DNA of 43,824 nt. Origin: Bacillota bacterium (lineage in GTDB: Bacteria; Bacillota; Limnochordia; DTU080). Position numbers and translations under genes: made by a program. Of the stretch, positions 15,581-24,786 are shown in pieces. Location of the stretch: NCBI GenBank assembly GCA_012840225.1, contig DULU01000040.1:1-43824 (forward strand). Direction: 5' to 3'. Positions within the stretch are counted from its first letter, which is position 1; each line of letters opens with the position of its first letter. The notes below the pieces were generated by a model that was not told where the DNA came from, ran no database searches, and saw only the letters and a list, made by a program, of their open reading frames with translations.

Positions 15581-16840
15581 ATGACGGTCTACCTCTTTAA
15601 GCTGGCGGTGAAAAATCTGCTGCGCCACAAGCGCCGCACTTTCCTGACCTTTTTAGCCATCTCGGCCGGGCTGTCGGTGTTCATCATCGAAGATTCCTTA
15701 ATCGCCGGCTTCGACCGGGAAGCGATACAAAACCTGATCAACCTGGAATCCGGTCACCTGCGCATCCACATAAAGAACGAAGATAACGACTTCTTCCCGG
15801 ACTCCTCCCCGCCTTCCCTCGATAAAGCTTTCCCGCCGGAGGAAGCTTCTTCCATCGCCCGCACCACCCCCGGCATGATCGGCGTCGCCCCCAGGGTGCG
15901 TTTCTCCGCCTTCCTCAACAATGGCTGGGAAGAATACCCGGTCACCGGGATCGGCATCCATCCTGAACTGGACGGCGAGGTTTTCACCATCGCCGCCTAT
16001 CTCACCGCCGGCCGCCTGCCGGAGGCGGCCAAATCCGAAGCCGTACTCGGCGCCGCGCTGGCCGCCCTGATGGGCCTGGAAGTCGGGGATTACTTCACCC
16101 TGGTCACCAAAACCGCAGAGCAAAGTTTCCAGGCTCTGGACCTGGAGGTGACCGGACTTCTCGACAGTCCTCACCCCGAGGTAAATAAAGCTACCGTTTT
16201 CCTACCTCTTGATGTGGCTCAGGAAGCCCTGCTTTTGGGTACGAAGGTGACGGAGATCGCCGTCCGCCTCCCTCCCGGGGCCCCCATCAAGGGCGGCTTG
16301 GCCAGGCTGCAAGGCGAGCTCACCAGGCGAGGGGCGCCCGCCGAGCTCAAAGTAAGCTCCTGGGAAGAGTTGAGCCGGGAATTTCTGGAGCTCGGGGATA
16401 TCGACCAGAAGTTTGCCATCGTCTTCATGGGTCTGGTCATGCTGATAGCCGTGGTCGGGGTGGTCAACTCCATCCTGCTCGGGGCCATGGAAAGAACCAG
16501 GGAAATTGGCATCATGAAAGCCATGGGCTTAAGCGAGCGGGAGATTGTGCAGGAATTTCTCTTCGAAGGCTTGCTTTTGGGCCTCCTGGGCGGGTTGGCC
16601 GGGGTGGCCGTCTCCCTCCTGGCCGAACTATACCTGGTAAACTGGGGCCTGGACATCACTCCTTTTGTGGGTGATCTGGATTTCGGCTATCCTGTCGCTG
16701 CCAAGGCATATGCCGTCTGGAATCCAAGAACAGCCCTTATCGCGTTGCTGATCAGCATTGTGGCCGGCGCGGCGGCGGCATATATCCCTGCCCGCCGGGC
16801 CGCCCGGCTTGATCCGGCCGTGGCCTTGCGCCATGGATAG
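15581..16840 (+). CDS. FtsX/LolC-type ABC transporter permease
   Basis: 419 aa, ATG with AGGGAG. Topology is one N-terminal membrane helix (about 20-40 after LLRHKRRTFLTF), a large extracytoplasmic MacB-PCD-like domain (45-265) and three C-terminal helices (about 275-300, 325-350, 385-405). MERTREIGIMKAMGLSEREI and YIPARRAARLDPAVALRHG are typical FtsX-domain ends. With the next gene it forms a heterodimer resembling LolC/LolE, which extracts lipoproteins from the membrane, or a MacB-like exporter. No ATPase gene is adjacent. Confidence 0.88.
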   Translation: MTVYLFKLAVKNLLRHKRRTFLTFLAISAGLSVFIIEDSLIAGFDREAIQNLINLESGHLRIHIKNEDNDFFPDSSPPSLDKAFPPEEASSIARTTPGMIGVAPRVRFSAFLNNGWEEYPVTGIGIHPELDGEVFTIAAYLTAGRLPEAAKSEAVLGAALAALMGLEVGDYFTLVTKTAEQSFQALDLEVTGLLDSPHPEVNKATVFLPLDVAQEALLLGTKVTEIAVRLPPGAPIKGGLARLQGELTRRGAPAELKVSSWEELSREFLELGDIDQKFAIVFMGLVMLIAVVGVVNSILLGAMERTREIGIMKAMGLSEREIVQEFLFEGLLLGLLGGLAGVAVSLLAELYLVNWGLDITPFVGDLDFGYPVAAKAYAVWNPRTALIALLISIVAGAAAAYIPARRAARLDPAVALRHG

Positions 16841-16879
16841 TGCTCTGCACCATGGATAGTTGCCTGGCGCCATGAATAG
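16831..16879 (+). repeat. Threefold short repeat at the junction of the two permease genes
   Basis: CCATGGATAG at 16831-16840, again at 16850-16859, and CCATGAATAG at 16870-16879, spaced 19 and 20 bp. The first copy supplies the stop codon of the upstream permease; the third sits just before the start of the next. Probably local slippage duplication. Confidence 0.6.
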
Positions 16880-16882
16880 GGG

Positions 16883-18175
16883 ATGATGCTTTCCGTGCGT
16901 ACGTCACATCCGGCCGGCCCGAACCGGCATCTCTTCAAGCTGGCGCTCAAAAACCTGAGCCGCAGCCGCTTCCGCACCGCCGTGAGCATAATAGCCATCG
17001 CCGTCGGCGTCATTGTGGTCCTGATCAGCAAGTCGGTAGTGGACGGCATGATCGACGACATCGTCAACAGTTCGGTGCGCCTGGTCTCCGGGCACATCCG
17101 CATCTTGCATGAAGAATATCTGGCCAAGGAACGCCTGCTCTCCCTCTACTACCCGGTCTCCGGCAACGAGCCGGGTGAGACGGTAGCCGATCTGGTGAGA
17201 GAGCTGGAAGAGCTGCCGCTGGTCCAGACGGCCACTGCCAGGCTGCGTTTTTCGGCCATGGTGAGCCATGACGAAGAGCTGACCGGCCTGATGGTGGTGG
17301 GTGTGGATCCGCCGAAGGAGGAAGAAGCCACCCGTCTGTCCCGCTATCTGGGTCAAGGCCGTCTGCCGCGCTCCGGCGAACGCAGCGCCGCCCTCGGCCG
17401 GGAACTCCTCTCCAAGCTAGGCCTCTCCCTTGGCGATCACCTCACATTAGTGTTCACCACTTCCCTGGGCGGCTTGCGGGCGGCCACTTTTCAAGTGGTG
17501 GGCGAATTCGCCTCCGGGCTCTCCTTCCTGGACGGGGCGCTGGCCTATATCCCCCTCGACACGGCCCAGGAGCTGCTCCATATGGAAGGCGCGGCCACGG
17601 AAGTGATCGTCATGGCCACTTCCATGAAGCACACCCGTGCCGCCCTCGCCCCCATCCAGAGCCTGCTCTCGGCCAGCAGCGGCGGTTACCAGGCTTATCC
17701 CTACTATGACCAGAGCGAATATATGAGAATGCTCATGCTCTCCAAGGGAGCGTTCAACCTGTTTTATATTCTCCTCATTATCCTCGCTGCTTTTGTGGTC
17801 TCCAACACCATGGTGATGATCGTTAACGAAAGAAAAAGAGAGATAGGCATGATGGCCGCCCTTGGCCTCGCCCCCGGCGACATCCTCCGTCTATTCCTCT
17901 ACGAGGGCTTTATAAAAGGCGCCGCCGGGGCTGCTTTGGGCACGGCCGCCGGCGGCGTACTGGTATGGATTCTTTCCAAATACGGGATTTTGATGGGTGA
18001 TGTGGGGGTCATGGATGCCAGGTTATTTGTCTCTCCCCGGATCTATCCCGTCTTTCACGGGCCGCTGCTCTTCTTCGCGTTTCTCTCCGGCATAGTCGTC
18101 ACCACCATCATGACCTACCTGCCTGCCCGCCGGGCGGCCCGCATGGATCCGGCAGCGGCCATCAGGAACCTATGA
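16883..18175 (+). CDS. FtsX/LolE-type ABC transporter permease
   Basis: Up to 430 aa. Same plan as the preceding gene: N-terminal helix (about 35-55) after LKNLSRSRFRTAVS, extracytoplasmic domain (60-280), then three helices near 295-320, 345-370 and 390-415, with NERKREIGMMAALGLAPGDI and YLPARRAARMDPAAAIRNL. The start is uncertain: ATG 16883, ATG 16886 or GTG 16895; AGGGG at 16878-16882 is too close to the first two and best spaced for GTG. It probably pairs with the upstream permease. The missing ATPase must be encoded elsewhere. Confidence 0.87.
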   Translation: MMLSVRTSHPAGPNRHLFKLALKNLSRSRFRTAVSIIAIAVGVIVVLISKSVVDGMIDDIVNSSVRLVSGHIRILHEEYLAKERLLSLYYPVSGNEPGETVADLVRELEELPLVQTATARLRFSAMVSHDEELTGLMVVGVDPPKEEEATRLSRYLGQGRLPRSGERSAALGRELLSKLGLSLGDHLTLVFTTSLGGLRAATFQVVGEFASGLSFLDGALAYIPLDTAQELLHMEGAATEVIVMATSMKHTRAALAPIQSLLSASSGGYQAYPYYDQSEYMRMLMLSKGAFNLFYILLIILAAFVVSNTMVMIVNERKREIGMMAALGLAPGDILRLFLYEGFIKGAAGAALGTAAGGVLVWILSKYGILMGDVGVMDARLFVSPRIYPVFHGPLLFFAFLSGIVVTTIMTYLPARRAARMDPAAAIRNL

Positions 18176-18190
18176 CCGGAAAAACAGATC

Positions 18191-19204
18191 TCAGGTGATC
18201 AGATCATACTGCGCCGCGGTCACCTGCGCCACCAACGGCTCACCGGCCAGATAGCGGCGGATATTGTCCAGGGCGTGCCTGGTGGCATCCACATAGCGAT
18301 CCATGGTGGGACCGGCTACATGAGGGAAGAGCAGCACCCGCGGTGAGCCCCGCAGCGGCGAGTCCACCGGCAGCGGCTCCTTATCATAGACATCCAGAGC
18401 CACCCAGAGCCGCCCTTTCTGCACCTCGGCAATCAGAGCGGCTTCGTTTATCACCGCCCCGCGGGAGGTGTTCACCAGGATGCCGTCGTCGGGCAAAAGC
18501 TGCAGCAAATCGGCATTGACCGCCCCCATATTGGCCGGGGTGCGGGCGGCATGCACGGAGATGATGTCGCAGGTGGTGAAGAGCTCACGCAAGCTCGTCA
18601 CCCGCTTGACGCCCAGACTGTCCATAATCTCCTGAGGTACGTGGGGCGAATAGGCATATATCTCCACATTAAACGGTTTCAGCAAGGCCACCAGATCCCT
18701 GGCGATGGCGCCGAGACCGAAAAGCCCCACCTTGCGCTCGAAGAGGCTCTGCACTTTCAGCCCCGTAGGACGATAACCGCCCTGCAGGTGGATAATATCC
18801 TGAATCGGTTTCACCTTGCGCAGACAGCCTAAGATCATCATCAGCGAGGCTTCGGCAATGGTGCGGCTGATGCTGCTCCCCCAGTTGGTGACCTTAATGC
18901 CCGCCTCCAGGAGTTCTTTCGGCACCATCCCCCGCAGGGCGCCGGTGACATGGCAGATATATTTCACCTTGCCCTTTTCCGCCAGATCCACCGGCAAGAG
19001 GGGCGTCCCCCAGCCCGTCAGCAATATTTCCGCATTATAGAGCTCTTCCTGATATTCCGGCGTGTCGACGAACGCTCTTTTGGGGTGGGGCACGGTGCGG
19101 TAATCTACCAAGGACTTGAGTTCAGCCAAAAGCGGTTCCGGGAAAAACGCCGCATAGCGCTCCAGCGACGGATCGAAAACATCAAAAAGTCTGACTTTGC
19201 TCAT
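18191..19204 (-). CDS. D-isomer-specific 2-hydroxyacid dehydrogenase family protein
   Basis: 337 aa. The Rossmann dinucleotide motif is GLFGLGAIARDLVALL (about 159-174). The catalytic triad of the family is present: Arg in VNTSRGAVI, Glu in VYDKEPLP and His in LFPHVAGP. It reduces a 2-oxo acid or oxidises a D-2-hydroxyacid with NAD(P). It follows the uronate-isomerase-like gene by 10 bp with its ribosome site inside that gene's end, so the two are an operon; a role in sugar-acid metabolism is inferred. Confidence 0.9.
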   Translation of the reverse strand: MSKVRLFDVFDPSLERYAAFFPEPLLAELKSLVDYRTVPHPKRAFVDTPEYQEELYNAEILLTGWGTPLLPVDLAEKGKVKYICHVTGALRGMVPKELLEAGIKVTNWGSSISRTIAEASLMMILGCLRKVKPIQDIIHLQGGYRPTGLKVQSLFERKVGLFGLGAIARDLVALLKPFNVEIYAYSPHVPQEIMDSLGVKRVTSLRELFTTCDIISVHAARTPANMGAVNADLLQLLPDDGILVNTSRGAVINEAALIAEVQKGRLWVALDVYDKEPLPVDSPLRGSPRVLLFPHVAGPTMDRYVDATRHALDNIRRYLAGEPLVAQVTAAQYDLIT

Positions 19205-19214
19205 CTACCAACAC

Positions 19215-20456
19215 TCACCTCTCTATAAATGCCCAGAAGTTGCCGCCGAAGAGATTGGCCACATCCCTCTTGATCTCTTCCGGGGTGACCATCCAGCCGG
19301 TGCGGGCGATATCGGCATATTTATCGAAGAGCACGGCGGCGATGATCTTCCGGGAATGCTCCCATTTATATATCACCTGATCGAGAATGCGGGCGTCGGA
19401 ATGCTGCGGGGTGAAGCCCAGGCCCAAAAGCTCACAGCGCATCCTGGTGATCTCCTCGATCAGGCTGGGGTTGTTCAAAAACCACCAGCAACCGAAGACA
19501 TGCAGGTTGCGGAACTTGCGGGCGGCCACGGCTAGCTCATGCTGATTCTCCCTGGAGAGCATGGTGACGAGGAACTTATTCTCCGGATAGTCCGCGCAGA
19601 GCCTCTCCACCACTTCGATAGCCGCCTTGCCCGTGCTGTCCCCGGCATCGCCCAGCCCGGGGTTGACCCGCTTCTTCACACCGATCATCATGGCAAAGGG
19701 CTTGTTCATCTCCCGGCTCACCGGGAGCACCGCCTCCCGGATCAGCTTGCCCCGGGCGCTCTCCTCCGGAAACTGGAAGGTGGGCGGCAGCGATACGGCC
19801 ATATACACCGGATCCATCCTCCTGATCCAGTCGACCAGGAAGCGGCGCACCTCGGCCAGCGCTTTTCCCGAAAGCCCCTCGTCCACCTCGTAGCCGTCGG
19901 CCTGCAACACCTTATAGTTATCCGCCCAGCTCATCAAAAGCCCGTCCAGGCGCAAGGCGGCCAGGAAGCGCGGATCCTTATCCACTCCCCCAAGCCACAC
20001 GGCCCGCTCCTTTTCATGGAAGGGATCGTTGGTCATGATGACACAATCCAGGTTGGCCAGGGCAAAAGCTTTATCCACAAACTCCCCGACGGAGAGCCCG
20101 GCGTAGTAGTCCCTATAGGCCGCCACGTCGCGTGCCCCGACATCAAGGCCCAGCTTCTGCAGCACGGTCAGCACCCCGCGGCAGGCTTCGCTGATCGGGC
20201 TGTTCTCCACAAACAGAGTGCGCCAGATCAGATCGCACTTCTCTTTTTTGTCCAGCGCCCAGAACCGCTCATACGGCATATCCTGCCGCCGCATGGTCTC
20301 GGCGATCAGATAGTGATAATTGACCAGCTCATCAAAGCCCCACAAGAGAAGTTCGCCGAAAGCCGGCGAGAAAAGGTGTGTGTGCACATCGGTAATTTTC
20401 ACCTCTTCTACCGCTTTCTCCACCTCTCTTTTCAACATGGCTAGATCCTGCATCAT
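19215..20456 (-). CDS. Uronate isomerase-like amidohydrolase
   Basis: 413 aa from ATG 20456 (GTG 20462 is an alternative; GGAG fits the ATG). The N-terminus TDVHTHLFSP holds the HxH metal pair; WGFDELVNYHYLIAE follows the UxaC pattern. Late motifs also fit UxaC: VFGCWWFLNNP, and QHSDARILDQVIYKWEH, matching the SDSRS...RHEYFRR region. It is shorter than E. coli UxaC (470 aa), so it may act on another uronate or related sugar acid. Cytosolic. It leads an operon with a 2-hydroxyacid dehydrogenase. Confidence 0.8.
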   Translation of the reverse strand: MMQDLAMLKREVEKAVEEVKITDVHTHLFSPAFGELLLWGFDELVNYHYLIAETMRRQDMPYERFWALDKKEKCDLIWRTLFVENSPISEACRGVLTVLQKLGLDVGARDVAAYRDYYAGLSVGEFVDKAFALANLDCVIMTNDPFHEKERAVWLGGVDKDPRFLAALRLDGLLMSWADNYKVLQADGYEVDEGLSGKALAEVRRFLVDWIRRMDPVYMAVSLPPTFQFPEESARGKLIREAVLPVSREMNKPFAMMIGVKKRVNPGLGDAGDSTGKAAIEVVERLCADYPENKFLVTMLSRENQHELAVAARKFRNLHVFGCWWFLNNPSLIEEITRMRCELLGLGFTPQHSDARILDQVIYKWEHSRKIIAAVLFDKYADIARTGWMVTPEEIKRDVANLFGGNFWAFIER

Positions 20457-20652
20457 ATCCACTCCACTCCCTTTATTAAGGCACTCTTGCTGCGCGTGTG
20501 CGGCGCCATAAACACCATCAATAACACTGCGTTTCGCCGGACTTCCGCCATATCCTGCATGCTGTGGCCCCCGGCAGGCTTGTTTGGCGGATTTGGTGGG
20601 TTTGGCGGGTTCGGTGGGTTTTGCCTATCGTATCACCGCCGGCATTTAATGC

Positions 20653-20658
20653 TATAAT
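20653..20658 (+). promoter_or_regulatory. Putative -10 element before the THUMP methyltransferase
   Basis: Perfect TATAAT at 20653-20658, 71 bp before the start codon. No good -35 is seen at the right distance, so this is tentative. Confidence 0.35.
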
Positions 20659-20728
20659 TATAAACATCGCATCGGATATTCCAAAGCTGGCGGCTTTGGA
20701 GCGGCGAATAGATAAGGTAGGTCAATTG

Positions 20729-21895
20729 TTGAAACTAATAGCAACTTGTGCTGCCGGCCTGGAAGCGGTTTTAGCCCGGGAACTGGAAAGCTTGGGCTAT
20801 AAGGATTTGCAGGTAGAAAACGGCCGGGTAGTCTTCACCGCCGGTCTGAGGGACATCGCCAAAGCCAACATCTGGCTGCGCACAGCCGGCCGGGTGCTGG
20901 TGCTCATGGGGGCCTTTCCCGCCCTCACCTTCGACGAGCTTTTCGAGGGCACCAAGGCGCTCGCCTGGGCCGACTGGCTCCCTCCCGACGCCGAGTTCCC
21001 CGTGAGCGGGCGGGCGAGGAACTCTAAGCTGATGAGCGTGCCGGACTGTCAGGCCATTGTCAAGAAGGCCATCGTGGAATCCCTGAAAGGCCGCTACCGC
21101 CGCCGCTGGTTTGAGGAGACGGGAGCGCGCTTCCCCATCGATGTCTCCCTCAACGGCGACATCGCCACGCTGACCATCGACACCAGCGGCACGGGGCTGC
21201 ACAAGCGAGGATACCGCCCCGAAGCGGGAACGGCACCTCTCCGGGAGACCTTGGCCGCCGGCCTGGTGTTGCTCAGCTATTGGCAGCCCGACCGGGTGTT
21301 GCTCGACCCCTGCTGCGGTGCGGGTACGATCCCGATCGAAGCCGCTTTGATCGGCCTGAACAAAGCGCCCGGTCTGGAGCGGGATTTCGCCCCTGCTGCC
21401 TGGCCTGTCGTGCCTAAAAAGGTCTGGGAGGAGGAAAGAGAAGAAGCCAAGGCGTGTATCAGGCATGAAGAGCTGCGGATATACGGCTCCGACATCGACG
21501 GGGAGGCCGTGCGCCTCGCCCGCCGCAATGCGGAGAAAGCCGGGGTGGGAGGAGCAGTGCACTGGCAGACCCTCCCCCTCTCGCAAGTGCGGTCGCGCTA
21601 TCAATATGGCTGCCTGATCTGCAACCCGCCCTACGGCGAGCGCATCGGGGACCGTGAGGCCAGCGAAAGCCTTTACATTGAGCTCGGCAAGGTGGCGAGG
21701 CAACTGGAGAACTGGTCCATATATGTCCTCACCAATCATCCCGGCTTCGAGCGGTTCTTCGGACGGCGGGCCGACCGGCGCCGCAAGCTATATAACGGGC
21801 GCCTGGAGACCACCTATTATCAGTTCTTCGGCCCCCGCCCCGGCGCCGCCCACACTTTAGCCCAAGCCCACGCCCACGCCCACAAAAAGGAATAA
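20729..21895 (+). CDS. THUMP-domain class I rRNA methyltransferase (RlmL N-terminal/YpsC-like)
   Basis: 388 aa from TTG 20729 (or TTG 20726), chosen because KLIATCAAGLEAVLARELESLG is the conserved start and AAGGTAGG lies upstream; the open frame extends further upstream without coding character. The THUMP domain (about 45-150) is followed by a methyltransferase domain with RPEAGTAPLRETLAAGLV, the SAM motif LLDPCCGAGTIPIEAAL and the catalytic CNPPYGERIGD. Relatives make N2-methylguanosine in 23S rRNA (G2445 in E. coli). The tail AQAHAHAHAHKKE is a His/Ala repeat not seen in the family core. Confidence 0.92.
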   Translation: MKLIATCAAGLEAVLARELESLGYKDLQVENGRVVFTAGLRDIAKANIWLRTAGRVLVLMGAFPALTFDELFEGTKALAWADWLPPDAEFPVSGRARNSKLMSVPDCQAIVKKAIVESLKGRYRRRWFEETGARFPIDVSLNGDIATLTIDTSGTGLHKRGYRPEAGTAPLRETLAAGLVLLSYWQPDRVLLDPCCGAGTIPIEAALIGLNKAPGLERDFAPAAWPVVPKKVWEEEREEAKACIRHEELRIYGSDIDGEAVRLARRNAEKAGVGGAVHWQTLPLSQVRSRYQYGCLICNPPYGERIGDREASESLYIELGKVARQLENWSIYVLTNHPGFERFFGRRADRRRKLYNGRLETTYYQFFGPRPGAAHTLAQAHAHAHKKE

Positions 21896-22044
21896 TAAAG
21901 CACATTCTACGCTTCTTCAAATATTATCAGTATTGTTCTGGTATCGTTCAGTCTCGTATGAAGCAAATTTAAACTTATTTTAACATATCCCATACCTATG
22001 ACATGTTATGATGGATATGATGAATTATACCGGAGGGACTTCAA

Positions 22045-22200
22045 GTGTTTAAGCGTGAACGTCAAACAATCAAACGTGGTTCTAACTCAGGAGCAGGCAG
22101 GGATCGTCGCCAGGCTAGCGTGGAGAGCCGCTATGACGATCTTCTGTCCAAGGCGATCCGCCGCAGGGAGTATGAAAAGAAGTTCGGTCGAGCCGACTAA
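22045..22200 (+). CDS. 51-residue basic small protein, unknown
   Basis: GTG at 22045 preceded by GGAGGGA (22032-22038) opens a 51-codon frame ending TAA 22198-22200. The product begins MFKRERQTIKRG, has QASVESRYDDLLSKAIRRRE in the middle and ends KKFGRAD. It is very basic, without a membrane segment, and likely a helix after a disordered Arg-rich head, which would suit nucleic-acid or ribosome binding. I do not recognise a family. The excellent ribosome site and codon use like the neighbours favour a real gene, although a 75-codon frame overlaps it in another phase. Strong inverted repeats follow it. Confidence 0.6.
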   Translation: MFKRERQTIKRGSNSGAGRDRRQASVESRYDDLLSKAIRRREYEKKFGRAD

Positions 22201-22229
22201 GTCCTGGGATTGTATATTCACATAGCTGT

Positions 22230-22270
22230 GAACAGTGTTCGCCGAGAATAGTGTTGATCGGGAACACTGT
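22230..22270. repeat. Inverted repeat ACAGTGTTC/GAACACTGT
   Basis: ACAGTGTTC (22232-22240) and GAACACTGT (22262-22270) are exact complements. The left arm also lies in the 11-bp palindrome GAACAGTGTTC (22230-22240). Could be an RNA stem or an operator pair. Confidence 0.55.
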
Positions 22271-22288
22271 AGCCAAGAGCACTGCGGC

Positions 22289-22325
22289 AATAATAATACC
22301 TGCATGACCTGCAGGTATTATTATT
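22289..22325. terminator. Perfect 16-bp hairpin between the small protein and the URO-D gene
   Basis: Left arm AATAATAATACCTGCA (22289-22304), loop TGACC, right arm 22310-22325 fully complementary. No T-run follows, but the base of the stem is itself A/T-rich on both sides, so it may terminate in either direction or shield the mRNA end. Confidence 0.5.
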
Positions 22326-22382
22326 CTGCAGGAAAGAGCGGCCGGGAACTCGAACCGTCCTTTTTATTGGAGGTGGCTTCGC

Positions 22383-23507
22383 ATGACCTTTCGTGAGCGC
22401 TACCTGGAAACACTGCTTTTCGGCCGGCCCGACCGTATCCCGCTGATGCCCGGAGCACCGAGGGAATCCACCCTCGCCGCCTGGCACGGGCAAGGTCTAC
22501 CTCCCGACCTGCCATATACCAAAGCGCTCTGCCGGGAGCTGGGTCTGGAAGAGATGCCGGGCGGGGTGAGAAGCCCCGGGATCTCTTTTATCATGATCCC
22601 CACCTTCGAGGAAAAAGTGCTGGAGCACAAGGACGGTCACTATATCGTCCAGGACTGGATGGGGGCCATCACGGAGATCTCGGACCGCTATGACTATACC
22701 TATATCAGAAGCGCCAAAGATTTCGTCACCCGCAAGTGGCACCGTTTTCCGGTACAAAATCATGCCGACTGGGAAAAGATGAAAGAGCGCTATATAATAG
22801 ATGCCCCCGGGCGCTTTCCGGAAGGTTGGGCGGAGAAAAGCCGCCGCATCAAGGAGGAAGGCTCCATCCTCTCCATCCACTTCAACGGGCCCTTCTGGCA
22901 GATGAGGGAATGGTGCGGCCTGGAGAACCTATGCCTCTTTTTTGCCGACGATCCGGCCTTCGTCATGGAGATGGCCACCTTCTGGAGCGATTTCATCACC
23001 CGGATGCTGGAGCGCATCTTTGAGCAGGTGGTTCCCGACCGCATCGGCATCTCGGAAGACATGGCCTACAAAGCCCATAGCATGATCTCGCCGGCCATGA
23101 CCCGCACTTTTCTCTCCCCCAGCTATAAACGCTGGGTGACGCTCGCCAAAGCGGCCGGCTGCCCGCTCATCGACATGGATTCCGACGGCTGCATCGATGA
23201 GCTCTTGCCCATCTGGATCGAGGCCGGCATTAATGTATGCCACCCTGTTGAAGTGGCCGCCCATAACGATATAATAGCCTTCAGAAGAGCATATGGCCGC
23301 AAGATGGCGTTCACCGGCGGGATCGACAAGCGGGCCATCGCCCGGGGCGGCGCCGTCATGCGGGCGGAAGTGGAGCGGGTGGTGCCGCCCCTCTTAGAGG
23401 AAGGCGGGTATATCCCCGGTTGCGACCACGGCGTGCCGCCCGATATCTCCTGGCCCGACTATGTAGCCTACAGCCGCCTTTTGGCCCAATATTGCGGCTG
23501 GTTATAA
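22383..23507 (+). CDS. Uroporphyrinogen decarboxylase (URO-D/MtaA-like) family protein
   Basis: 374 aa, ATG with TTGGAGGTGG. The URO-D fold is shown by the start MTFRERYLETLLFGRPDRIPL, GISEDMAYKAHSMISPAM, IDMDSDGCIDELLPIWIEAG, VCHPVEVAAHNDI and FTGGIDKRAIARGG. True heme-pathway UroD carries different N-terminal Arg motifs, so this belongs to the broad group of methylcorrinoid methyltransferase-like or unassigned members found in anaerobes. No corrinoid protein gene is adjacent. Located 9 bp before the tyrS region; probably cotranscribed. Confidence 0.85.
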   Translation: MTFRERYLETLLFGRPDRIPLMPGAPRESTLAAWHGQGLPPDLPYTKALCRELGLEEMPGGVRSPGISFIMIPTFEEKVLEHKDGHYIVQDWMGAITEISDRYDYTYIRSAKDFVTRKWHRFPVQNHADWEKMKERYIIDAPGRFPEGWAEKSRRIKEEGSILSIHFNGPFWQMREWCGLENLCLFFADDPAFVMEMATFWSDFITRMLERIFEQVVPDRIGISEDMAYKAHSMISPAMTRTFLSPSYKRWVTLAKAAGCPLIDMDSDGCIDELLPIWIEAGINVCHPVEVAAHNDIIAFRRAYGRKMAFTGGIDKRAIARGGAVMRAEVERVVPPLLEEGGYIPGCDHGVPPDISWPDYVAYSRLLAQYCGWL

Positions 23508-23528
23508 TAACAAGAGGTGCACCCAACC

Positions 23529-24767
23529 ATGACAAATGCTTTTGATGTGCTGGCGGAAAGAGGAGCTGTGGCTCAGGTATCTCACCCGGAAGAGCTGGTG
23601 GAACTGTTGGAGCGGGAAAAAGTCACTTTCTACGTAGGCTTCGACGCCACCGCTCCCAGCCTGCATGTCGGCCACTTCACCGCTTTGATGGCCATGGCGC
23701 GGCTGCAAAGATTCGGTCATCGCCCCATCGCCTTAATCGGCGGCGGCACCACTATGGTCGGTGATCCCACCGGCCGCACCGAAATGCGCCCCATGCTCAC
23801 CAGGGAGCAAATCATCGCCAACACCATTCCCATCCGGAAGCAGCTGGAACGCTTCCTGGACTTCAGCGACGGGCGGGCCATCATGGTGGACAACGCCGAG
23901 TGGCTCTTGGAACTCAAATATGTGGAGCTCCTGCGGGAGATCGGCGTCCACTTCTCCGTGAACCGCATGCTCACGGCGGAATGCTTCCGCAACCGCATGG
24001 AGAAAGGCCTCTCCTTCCTGGAGTTCAACTACATGCTCATGCAGGCCTATGACTTCCTCGAACTCTATCGGCGTTATGGCTGCCGCCTGCAGATAGGCGG
24101 CGACGACCAGTGGTCGAACATTTTGGCCGGCGTCGACCTGATCCGCCGCAAGGAGAAGACCCCCGCTTTTGCCCTGACTCTCACCCTGCTCACCACGGCC
24201 TCCGGGAAGAAGATGGGCAAAACCGAAGCCGGGGCCATCTGGCTCGATCCGGAGATGACTTCGCCCTATGAATTCTATCAGTATTTCCGCAATATCGACG
24301 ACGCCGATGTGCCGCAGCGGCTGGCCCTGTTGACCGACCTGCCGATGAGCGAAGTGCATGCCCTGAGCCGCCTCAAAGACAAAGAGGTCAATGAGGCCAA
24401 GAAAGTCCTGGCCTATGAGGTGACCCGCCTGGTGCACGGGCCGGAGGAAGCGGAAAAAGCCCGGCGCACGGCGGAGAGTCTCTTTGCCGGCAAGGACAAG
24501 GAAAACGGCGACACGGCGGCCATGCCCACCACTTATGTCCAAAAAGAGGAAGTGGCCGGCGGCCTGCGCCTCCTCGATCTCCTGGTGAAGACTAAGCTTG
24601 CCGCCTCGACCAGCGAAGGTCGCCGGCTGATAGATCAGGGCGGCATCACCGTCAACGGCGCGAAAGTCGACAATATCCAATATAATATAGATATCTCCTC
24701 GTTTCGCGAGGGCCGGCTGGAGATCCGCAAAGGGAAGAAAGTCTACCACCAAGTAATCTGCGTATAA
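23529..24767 (+). CDS. tyrS: Tyrosyl-tRNA synthetase
   Basis: 412 aa from ATG 23529 (AGAGGTG 23512-23518 upstream). Class I motifs: [13 protein letters not shown] with HVGH at 46-49 (HIGH) and KKMGKTEAG with KMGKT at 228-232 (KMSKS variant); [14 protein letters not shown] is the tyrosine-binding region. An S4 RNA-binding domain closes the protein ([21 protein letters not shown]). It charges tRNA-Tyr in the cytosol. No T-box leader is present because the gap to the upstream gene is only 21 bp. Confidence 0.97.
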   Translation: MTNAFDVLAERGAVAQVSHPEELVELLEREKVTFYVGFDATAPSLHVGHFTALMAMARLQRFGHRPIALIGGGTTMVGDPTGRTEMRPMLTREQIIANTIPIRKQLERFLDFSDGRAIMVDNAEWLLELKYVELLREIGVHFSVNRMLTAECFRNRMEKGLSFLEFNYMLMQAYDFLELYRRYGCRLQIGGDDQWSNILAGVDLIRRKEKTPAFALTLTLLTTASGKKMGKTEAGAIWLDPEMTSPYEFYQYFRNIDDADVPQRLALLTDLPMSEVHALSRLKDKEVNEAKKVLAYEVTRLVHGPEEAEKARRTAESLFAGKDKENGDTAAMPTTYVQKEEVAGGLRLLDLLVKTKLAASTSEGRRLIDQGGITVNGAKVDNIQYNIDISSFREGRLEIRKGKKVYHQVICV

Positions 24768-24786
24768 AAGTCCTGGAGGGGTGATT

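Noticed and set aside
22200-22382. T-box or riboswitch for tyrS/URO-D
   Set aside because: No T-box AGGGTGGNACCGCG-like element, and the first gene after the region is not tyrS; only unspecific hairpins are seen.
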